A DNA stretch of 64,000 nucleotides from Trinickia fusca. Its GTDB lineage: Bacteria > Pseudomonadota > Gammaproteobacteria > Burkholderiales > Burkholderiaceae. The notes under the pieces are model-generated. The model did not search any database, was not told where the DNA came from, and worked only from the letters and a program-made list of their open reading frames with translations. Position numbers and translations under genes: made by a program. Positions 55,816 through 62,523 of this stretch are shown here, piece after piece (position 1 is the stretch's first letter; each line of letters begins with the position of its first letter). Location: positions 58,401-122,400 of the forward strand of contig NZ_RBZV01000013.1 in the NCBI RefSeq assembly GCF_003628145.1, written 5' to 3'.

Positions 55816-55899
55816 CAAAGGGTAAGCGGGAAAGCCGCAAAACGTCCCGGGTCTTGTCCCGTAAGGCAGAGCGGCCAGACGGTGAAACTCCGATTGCGC

Positions 55900-55926
55900 T
55901 AAAGTTCGTTTCATGGGTGCCGTTAA
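55900..55926 (+). promoter_or_regulatory. Sigma-28 (FliA) promoter of flgM
   Basis: TAAAGTTC, 11-nt spacer, GCCGTTAA; 7/8 in each box to consensus. It reads into flgM, whose GTG start is 33 nt downstream. Confidence 0.85.
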
Positions 55927-55958
55927 ACACTCAAGCAGAAACGTTCAGGAAGCCAATC

Positions 55959-56306
55959 GTGAAAGTCGATTCCTCCAATTCCAACCTGTCGACGCCCAAG
56001 GGCGGCGTACAGGGCGCTCGCCAAGGGGCGGGCAGCACGGCGGCCGCGTCCACCGGCGCATCGGGCGCACCCGCGCCGAGCACGGCAGGCCAAAACGGCG
56101 GCGACGCCAGTGTCAACCTGTCTGCGCTGTCGGCGCAAATGCGCTCGCTGGCCGCCTCCGGCTCGGCCGACATCGACGTGGCGCACGTCGAGTCGATCAA
56201 GGCTGCCATTCGCAACGGCTCGTTGTCCATCGATGCCGGCAAGATTGCGGACGGCATCCTCGCAACGGCCCGCGAGCTGTTGCAGAAGAACTCGTCCGGC
56301 AGCTGA
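55959..56306 (+). CDS. flgM: Anti-sigma-28 factor FlgM
   Basis: 115 residues. A disordered Ser/Gly/Ala-rich N-terminus and the C-terminal sigma-28-binding helices (DVAHVESIKAAIRNGSLSID, AGKIADGILATARELL). FlgM holds FliA inactive until it is exported through the finished hook. GTG start with AGGAAG 7 nt upstream, in a frame that continues open further upstream without homology. Its own sigma-28 promoter provides feedback. Confidence 0.95.
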   Translation: MKVDSSNSNLSTPKGGVQGARQGAGSTAAASTGASGAPAPSTAGQNGGDASVNLSALSAQMRSLAASGSADIDVAHVESIKAAIRNGSLSIDAGKIADGILATARELLQKNSSGS

Positions 56307-56388
56307 GCGACGCGCTCGCCATATGCCGTCGGGCGGTCCGTTGTCCCGCGCCCGCGCGTGATGCGCGAGCGCTTCCGCTGACGTTTGT

Positions 56389-56841
56389 ATGGCGAACACA
56401 ATGAAAGACGCTCTGCTGGCCACTGTGGTCGAAGAACACGCGACGCTCGAAGCGTTCGCGTCCCTGCTTGTCTACGAACAGAAGGCGCTCGCGGCCGTTT
56501 CGCCGCTCGAGACGCTGCCTGGCATCGTCGAGAAGAAGACCGAGTTCATCGACAAGCTCGCCTCGCTCGATAAAATCCGCGATACGCAGTTGCGCGAGAT
56601 GGGGTTGCCGAGCGGCGGGAAGGGCATGGAACTCGCCATCGCCGACGACTCGCGCCTTGCACAGCAGTGGCAACTGCTGCAGGGCGCGGTGGATCGCGCG
56701 CATCGCGCCAACTCCACGAACGGCCTCATGATCCGCGTGCGCATGAATTACAACGAGAAGGCTCTCGCGATTCTGCGCGGCGCCCCGGGCCATGCGGCTT
56801 CGGGCGTGTACGGCCCGGACGGGCGCATCGCCGCCGCTTGA
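56389..56841 (+). CDS. flgN: Flagellar chaperone FlgN
   Basis: 150 residues, helical. VVEEHATLEAFASLLVYEQK and KKTEFIDKLASLDKIRDTQL fit FlgN, the export chaperone of FlgK and FlgL. A C-terminal GVYGPDGRI segment is the conserved end in this group. Start 56389 or 56401; neither has a strong ribosome site. Confidence 0.92.
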   Translation: MANTMKDALLATVVEEHATLEAFASLLVYEQKALAAVSPLETLPGIVEKKTEFIDKLASLDKIRDTQLREMGLPSGGKGMELAIADDSRLAQQWQLLQGAVDRAHRANSTNGLMIRVRMNYNEKALAILRGAPGHAASGVYGPDGRIAAA

Positions 56842-56887
56842 CCACCTGATCTCGCATGCGCCCCGCCGTACTTAGCGCGGGGCGAAT

Positions 56888-56908
56888 GAGCCGGCCGTCC
56901 GCCGGCTC
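56888..56908 (+). terminator. Hairpin after flgN
   Basis: GAGCCGGC pairs perfectly with GCCGGCTC around CGTCC. There is only a weak T-rich tail (GTCGTTTGCC). It probably ends the flgA-flgM-flgN unit. Confidence 0.5.
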
Positions 56909-57073
56909 GCGGTCGTTTGCCGCCTACCCACAACACGCGCAGCCGTTCCATCTTCGACGAAACACCAGCCGCCGCGAGGCTCTGCGCCGATGCCGCTCGC
57001 GGCGAGCGGCGATAAGATCGTCGGCATTTGCGCCCCAAGCCGTATCGGCGCCATCCGCCCAAGGAACATGCTC

Positions 57074-57466
57074 ATGTCGGCGACCGGATTCAACCACTTC
57101 AACCTGCGTGCCCCGCGCGCGCTGCTGGACACCTTGCGCGACTTCTACGTCGACGTGGTCGGCTTGCAGCCAGGCCCCCGGCCGCCGTTCGAGAGCTTCG
57201 GCTACTGGCTCTACATCGGTGAAAAAGACATCCTGCATTTGACGGAAGCCGGCCCGCATGAGCAGCGCGTCGCGCATGCGGGCGGCACGTTCGATCACGT
57301 CGCACTCACCTGCACGGGACGCGAGCAATTCGAAACGCATCTGCGCCAGCTCGGCATCCGCTACGAACGCGCCGACGTGCCCCGCACACGGCAATCGCAG
57401 CTCTTCTTCACCGATCCGGCTGGTAATGGCATCGAATTGAATTTCGCGGAAGACGATGGGCGCTGA
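57074..57466 (+). CDS. VOC-family (glyoxalase/dioxygenase-like) protein
   Basis: 130 residues. FNHFNLRAPRALLDTLRDFY, LHLTEAGPHEQ, FDHVALTC and FFTDPAGNGIELNF show the paired beta-alpha-beta-beta-beta modules with metal-ligand His and Glu positions of VOC enzymes. The reaction is unknown. ATG 57074 has AAGGA at 8 nt; the ATG at 57068 is too close to it. Confidence 0.88.
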   Translation: MSATGFNHFNLRAPRALLDTLRDFYVDVVGLQPGPRPPFESFGYWLYIGEKDILHLTEAGPHEQRVAHAGGTFDHVALTCTGREQFETHLRQLGIRYERADVPRTRQSQLFFTDPAGNGIELNFAEDDGR

Positions 57467-57490
57467 CGCGTGGCCACGCTCAGGCCATCG

Positions 57491-58567
57491 CTACCGGCTC
57501 GGCTGCAAACCATGGTGTACCTGCTGGTAAATCGAGAGGTATCCCTTACACACACGCTGTACATGAAATGACTCGAGGTTGGCTCGCGCTTTTGCACGAA
57601 ATGCTGCATGCGTAGCCTTATCGGTCAGCAGCAGTCCGATTGCGTCGGCAAGCGCTTTCGGGTCGCTCGGCGGCACGAGCAGCCCGGCGTCGCCACCGTC
57701 GAGCATTTCCGGATTGCCATCGACGCGGGTCGCCACGATTGCACACCCCGCCTCGCGTGCCTCGCTGAGCACGAGGCCCCCGGGTTCCCGGTGTGAAGCC
57801 AGCACGAACACGTCGGCCTGTGCGAGATAGCTGCGCGGATCGGCCTCGAACCCCGTGAAGTGGATGCGTTCGGGTGAGCCAAGCTCTCGCGCCAGCGACT
57901 CGAACGCCGCACGGTCCGGGCCATCGCCGACGAGATAGAGCGTTGCCTCAGGCATCCTCTCGCGGAGCAGCGCGAATGCACGCAAGATGTCGGCGATGCC
58001 CTTGCGCTCAGACATGCCCGCCACCGTCACGATGTTGGGGTGGTCGAGTTCGGGCGACTGCGGGCTTGGGGCCGGTGCCAAGCGAGGCGTGCCGATGGTG
58101 CCATTGCGCACCGTGCGCAGACGCGCTTTCGGCACGCCGCGCCGCTCCATCGACGCCGCCACGGCCTCCGTGACCGCTACCACGCAGTCGCCGAAGCCCA
58201 TCAGTCTCGCGCTCTTCTGAAATTCGTTATGCACGGTCGTGACCACCGCATAGTGCCGCCGCAGGGTGCCGAAGCGCGCGAGCAGCGTACCGGTCATCAT
58301 GTGCGCGTGCACGATGTCGGGATTGCATTGCGCAATCAAACGCCTGAATCCGGCCAACATCGCCGGCAACCGTTGGAGCTTCGGCGATTGCGGAAGGGAT
58401 ATATGCCGCACACCTTCACGCGCGAGCAGCGTCTCAAAGCCCCCTCCCGATGACGCTACCGTGACTTCGTGGCCGGCACGAGCCTGCATGCAGGCCAGGT
58501 CGACCATCATGTTGACGATGCCGTTACCGATCACTTTCGCATGATTGGCAAGATGAACGATTTTCAT
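57491..58567 (-). CDS. GT4-family glycosyltransferase
   Basis: 358 residues, GT-B fold. N-terminal MKIVHLANHAKVIGNGIVNM and HAHMMTGTLLARFG, then the C-terminal nucleotide-sugar site (VAGMSERKGIADILRAFALL, LVGDGPDR, ASHREPGGLVLSEAREAG with the E-x7-E motif, TRVDGNPEML). It transfers a sugar from an activated donor to LPS, exopolysaccharide or a glycan; acceptor unknown. GAGGAAAG precedes ATG 58567. Confidence 0.92.
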   Translation of the reverse strand: MKIVHLANHAKVIGNGIVNMMVDLACMQARAGHEVTVASSGGGFETLLAREGVRHISLPQSPKLQRLPAMLAGFRRLIAQCNPDIVHAHMMTGTLLARFGTLRRHYAVVTTVHNEFQKSARLMGFGDCVVAVTEAVAASMERRGVPKARLRTVRNGTIGTPRLAPAPSPQSPELDHPNIVTVAGMSERKGIADILRAFALLRERMPEATLYLVGDGPDRAAFESLARELGSPERIHFTGFEADPRSYLAQADVFVLASHREPGGLVLSEAREAGCAIVATRVDGNPEMLDGGDAGLLVPPSDPKALADAIGLLLTDKATHAAFRAKARANLESFHVQRVCKGYLSIYQQVHHGLQPSR

Positions 58568-58720
58568 GGGGCTTTCCTCAAGTCGGTTGGACGGGGACGT
58601 CATCGCGCCTGCCCGTGCCGCTCGGGATCACGACCCTCCGCGCCATAGCGTGGTGGCTCATCTCGTGCGTGACGGATTCGATCTGCGGCAGCCGCGACTC
58701 CACTGATTGCACTTGACAGC

Positions 58721-59872
58721 TCAATTCCTGGCGACCGCGTCTGCAAGCACGCGTTGAGTCGAAAATTTGCGCCCGAGGTGGCTACCGAGACGGATGCCGG
58801 GGCGCTCGAAGCAAACGTAGCCAACGTAGCTCACGGGCACGATCAACACGGCAGCAAGGATCAGCGATAGCGTGGGTCCCATCCGGACACCGGTGAGGTG
58901 GACGACGGAAAGCAGAACGACGCAGTGGAACAGGTACAAGCTGTATGAAATCTTTCCCAGGAACGGCAACGGAGGAATCAGCAAAAGCCGTGCAAACGGG
59001 ACAAGCGCGACCGCGCAGGCAATGATTCCGCTCACCGCTAGCAACACGCACCAGTCGATCAGATAGCCACTGAGGGGTTCGCGAAAGTGAAAGCGAAGTG
59101 ACGCCGAACTGACGTACAGGGCAAACGAGCTCGCGGCCAAGACGATCCCGATGCGCGTTGCCCTCGGCGCCCGGCCCAGATGGGACGACAACGCACTGCG
59201 ATGTTTCGCCAGCGCCGCCCCGACCACGAACATCGACAAGTAATGTCCCGTGGGTAGCCATTCAGCCGAAACACTAGCTTGAATGAGTGGATGATCTGTG
59301 TGCACCGCATAGGCGCACAGAGCGAGCGACAGCGAAGCCGCGCCAACGAGCGATAGCCAGGTCGGCATGCGGTAGACGGCCAGTACGATTGGCATAAAAA
59401 CGAGCGAGATACGCATTTCATAGACGAGCGACCAGACAACGTTGTCCAACTGGTCCGTCTTGAAAGGAAGAAGGAACATCAGATGCCTGGCCAGATCGGC
59501 ATTGGATAGCGCCGGCGGCCAGCTGGCGTTGAACCACGGCCCAGCCCAGCCCACCTCGCCGCCGTTACTGAACAGGAAGCACGCATAAGCGACGGCGATT
59601 GCGCCCAGATACGGCAGATAGATGCGGCAAATACGCCGAATGGCATATTCGTAGTAACCGGGCTTGCCCGCCCCATTAATTTGCAGCGTCAGCACAAACC
59701 CGCTCAACACGAAGAAGAGAACGACTGCCTCATGGCCGCCCAATAAGACCCGGAGTGGCGTGTGACGCAAGATTAGTAACGGAGTAAGCAATGTGAAATG
59801 CGAAAGGACGACGGTGAGCGCGGCGAGTCCGCGTAACGCATCAAGTTGTTCATAACGTGCCCCGTGATTCAT
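58721..59872 (-). CDS. Acyltransferase 3 family (OafA/NodX-like) membrane protein
   Basis: 383 residues, about ten helices. YEQLDALRGLAALTVVLSHF is the AT3 signature with the conserved R and H, and LFFVLSGFVLTLQ the second motif. These proteins acylate sugars of O-antigen, exopolysaccharide or peptidoglycan at the inner membrane. It lies upstream of the glycosyltransferase on the same strand, 153 bp apart. Base composition is less GC-rich than the flagellar genes. Confidence 0.92.
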   Translation of the reverse strand: MNHGARYEQLDALRGLAALTVVLSHFTLLTPLLILRHTPLRVLLGGHEAVVLFFVLSGFVLTLQINGAGKPGYYEYAIRRICRIYLPYLGAIAVAYACFLFSNGGEVGWAGPWFNASWPPALSNADLARHLMFLLPFKTDQLDNVVWSLVYEMRISLVFMPIVLAVYRMPTWLSLVGAASLSLALCAYAVHTDHPLIQASVSAEWLPTGHYLSMFVVGAALAKHRSALSSHLGRAPRATRIGIVLAASSFALYVSSASLRFHFREPLSGYLIDWCVLLAVSGIIACAVALVPFARLLLIPPLPFLGKISYSLYLFHCVVLLSVVHLTGVRMGPTLSLILAAVLIVPVSYVGYVCFERPGIRLGSHLGRKFSTQRVLADAVARN

Positions 59873-60178
59873 CTCTCCTCCTCGCCGTCAATTGCGCTGA
59901 AATGGCCCCATATCCATTGATGCAAAAAGCCGATCAACGCGAGAAATGACCGATCGTGAAATGCCATCGGTTCCGGTCCGATTGTGGAGAAAAACAAATT
60001 CAATAAAAAATGCCGATCCGCAGCAACAAGCTGCCGACCGGTCGGGGGGAATGAGGGGCAAGTTCACCTTGTTTATATTTTTATTTTTTGAAAGATGCCA
60101 AGCGAATGGGTTGATTGATACATTCGAACCTACCGCAGCAAGCACTCCGTTCAGGTAGCTTTGTCGAAGGCAGACTCC
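59873..60178. other. 306-bp AT-rich divergent intergenic region
   Basis: It separates the acyltransferase and the secreted propeller-like gene, which read apart. The tract at 60069-60095 is nearly all A/T, unlike the rest of the window. It probably holds promoters for both sides and may be a target of H-NS-type silencing; no exact promoter is called. Confidence 0.55.
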
Positions 60179-62374
60179 ATGCGCCCCCTATTTCGTGTCG
60201 CGCTCATCGCGGCGATGACCTCCAGTTGCCTAGGCGCCCACGCGGCAGCCGAAAGGCTATTGCCGGTAACGACCTCATGGATCGGCAACACGTTCGGTTT
60301 CGGTGACGGCAATTGGACGCAGATCGACATCACCGCGATCGCCGTTGCGCCTGACGGGAAGGTGTATACCGATGCGCCGTGGGACGAGGCCGGCGCCGAA
60401 GCGAGCGTCTACCAAAACGGCAAACGGCTCGATATCGCCGGGGACACTCATGGTTGGGGCAACCACGGCGGCAACGCCATTGCCATCAATCGCCGTTATG
60501 CGTTCCTCGCGGTGCAGGTCGGTAACGAGAAGGGTCGCCTCGTTGGGGAAGGACTCTGGCCCGCGAAGGGGCAGCAATGGTTCGGCATTTCGCGCCGCGC
60601 GATCGGGAACTTGAAACCGAGCGTCCCGTTCCAGTCCATGGCGATCCAGGCGCATTCACGCGCTGCGGCGAGCTTTCTGACCGTCAATGAGGTAAGCGTC
60701 GGCACACCCGCAGAGATCGGCGGGCTCGCCGCAAGCGAAACGACGCTCTACGCGTCGAACACTTCGCACGACGAGATCGACGTGTTCGACGCCGAGACGA
60801 TGAAGCCGAAGACACAGTGGCCCGTACACGAGCCTGGCCGTATCGCGCTTGCTCGCGACGGCACGCTGTGGGTGCTCGCCGATACGTTGACCGGCCAGGC
60901 ACCTCGGGCCGAACACTATTCGATCGAGGGGCACAGGCTCGAGGATGCACTGCCGTTGCCGCCCGATTCGGTTGCCGTCGATATCACGGTCGATAAGGAC
61001 AATCGCATCCTGATCGCGGACAACGGCCCCCGGCAACAGATACTGATCTTCAGCGACGCCAACGGACACGGACGCTACGCGCTTACCGCGACGCTCGGGC
61101 AACGCGGAGGCATTTTCGGGGGCAAAGCCTCCGAGATCGGCCATCCGCGCCCGGGGCGCTTCAATGGGCTGACGGGTGTCGGCACGGACGCCGCCGGCAA
61201 CGTGTACGTGGCGACGAACGGCATCGGCCCACGTTTGCTGGGCACGGGCGCGGGCCTGGGGGCCGTCCTGCAAAGCTATGCGCCGAACGGCGATTTGCGC
61301 TGGGAGGTGGACGGACTGTTGTTCGTGGATGGCGCCTGCATCGATCCCGGCAGACCCGACAGCGTTTTCACCGGCAATAAGCGGTTCGAGCTCGATTGGT
61401 CGAAGCCGCCGGGACAGGAATGGAAGTACGTCGGCTTCTTGTCGAATCGCTTCAAGTATCCGCAAGACCCGGTGTTCAACCTCGATGGATGGCCGGGCAT
61501 GCCTGTCGCGCGCAGGCTTGCCGGTCATACGTTCTTGTATCTGACCGATATGTATGCGGACCACCTGAAGATCTATCGGTTCAATGAAACGCGCGATGGC
61601 GAAACGGCCATTCCCTCGGGTCTGATCGCGGGCCACTACCGGCCGGTGGACAAGATTCCCAATCGCCCACCGAACGGTAACTGGATCTGGCGCGATGCGA
61701 ACGGCAATGGGCAATTCGATGCGGACGAGTTCGAGAGCGACACGACGGCGGTGAAGATCGTGGGCGGTCTGGGCTGGTGGGTCGATACGAACGGCGACAT
61801 CTGGAGGACGAGCGACACCAGCGGCATCCTTCGCCTTCACTTCGGCGGGCTCGACCGCGCAGGCAATCCGATTTACTCGTTCGCGAACGCGACGGTGTCT
61901 CCCATGCCAGAGCCGTTCTCCCATGTGCGTCGCGCGATCTACATGCCGCAAACGGATTCGCTCTATGTGACCGGCTATACGAACGACGCGGGCCGCCAGC
62001 CGGGTGTATCGAAGGAAGTCGGGCGTGTGCTCGTGCGGTACGACGCATGGTCGAGCGGCACACCCGTCAAACGCTATGCGATTACCCTGCCGTGGGACTC
62101 GTCCAATAGGCCGCTGCACCTGCTCGCCAGCCTCACCGTCGAGGGCCGGTACATTTTCGCTGCTGAGGTGACGGGCACCGTGCATGTCTACGACAACGCC
62201 ACGGGCGCCGAGCTCGGCGTCATCGAACCCGGGCCGGAGGTCGGGCACGCATCGGGCTGGGTCGACGTGACCAACGGCATCAATGCGCATCTGCGCAAGA
62301 ACGGCGAGTACATCGTGTTCGTCGAGGAAGACGCGCGCGGGAAGGTGCTGATGTATCGGTGGCGGCCGCAATAA
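60179..62374 (+). CDS. Exported NHL/beta-propeller-like protein with EF-hand loop
   Basis: 731 residues. Signal peptide MRPLFRVALIAAM... cleaved near GAHAAA-ERL. Repeated strands of NHL/YVTN type are visible: IAVAPDGKVYTDAPWD, IALARDGTLWVLAD, VDITVDKDNRILIADNGP, VGTDAAGNVYVATNG. Near residues 505-517, DANGNGQFDADEF is a full EF-hand or dockerin-type calcium loop. I recognise no named family. A periplasmic or surface-exposed calcium-binding propeller is inferred. ATG 60179 is set by the signal peptide. Confidence 0.75.
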   Translation: MRPLFRVALIAAMTSSCLGAHAAAERLLPVTTSWIGNTFGFGDGNWTQIDITAIAVAPDGKVYTDAPWDEAGAEASVYQNGKRLDIAGDTHGWGNHGGNAIAINRRYAFLAVQVGNEKGRLVGEGLWPAKGQQWFGISRRAIGNLKPSVPFQSMAIQAHSRAAASFLTVNEVSVGTPAEIGGLAASETTLYASNTSHDEIDVFDAETMKPKTQWPVHEPGRIALARDGTLWVLADTLTGQAPRAEHYSIEGHRLEDALPLPPDSVAVDITVDKDNRILIADNGPRQQILIFSDANGHGRYALTATLGQRGGIFGGKASEIGHPRPGRFNGLTGVGTDAAGNVYVATNGIGPRLLGTGAGLGAVLQSYAPNGDLRWEVDGLLFVDGACIDPGRPDSVFTGNKRFELDWSKPPGQEWKYVGFLSNRFKYPQDPVFNLDGWPGMPVARRLAGHTFLYLTDMYADHLKIYRFNETRDGETAIPSGLIAGHYRPVDKIPNRPPNGNWIWRDANGNGQFDADEFESDTTAVKIVGGLGWWVDTNGDIWRTSDTSGILRLHFGGLDRAGNPIYSFANATVSPMPEPFSHVRRAIYMPQTDSLYVTGYTNDAGRQPGVSKEVGRVLVRYDAWSSGTPVKRYAITLPWDSSNRPLHLLASLTVEGRYIFAAEVTGTVHVYDNATGAELGVIEPGPEVGHASGWVDVTNGINAHLRKNGEYIVFVEEDARGKVLMYRWRPQ

Positions 62375-62471
62375 AGATGTCTTCGATGCAGTTCGCGACG
62401 GGCGACGATAAGATCGTCGGCCGAGATCGTGAAGGCTGCGCAGGTCTGATCGACGCAGCGCAGCCTACGCG

Positions 62472-62507
62472 GGCCTCGCCGCCCCCAGCGTCAGGGGCGG
62501 CAAGGCC
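62472..62507. terminator. GC-rich hairpin between convergent genes
   Basis: GGCCTCGCCGCCCC pairs with GGGGCGGCAAGGCC (one mismatch) around AGCGTCA. It lies between the propeller gene stop and the stop of the repeat protein. No T-tract. Confidence 0.5.
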
Positions 62508-62523
62508 TACCGCTCGGTGTCGC

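Noticed and set aside
60656..62371. A 571-codon minus-strand frame
   Set aside because: Antisense of the exported propeller gene, without ribosome site or motifs.
57009..62421. CGATAAGATCGTCGGC present both near 57010-57026 and near 62405-62421
   Set aside because: One 16-mer match is expected about once by chance in a window of this size, and the flanks differ.
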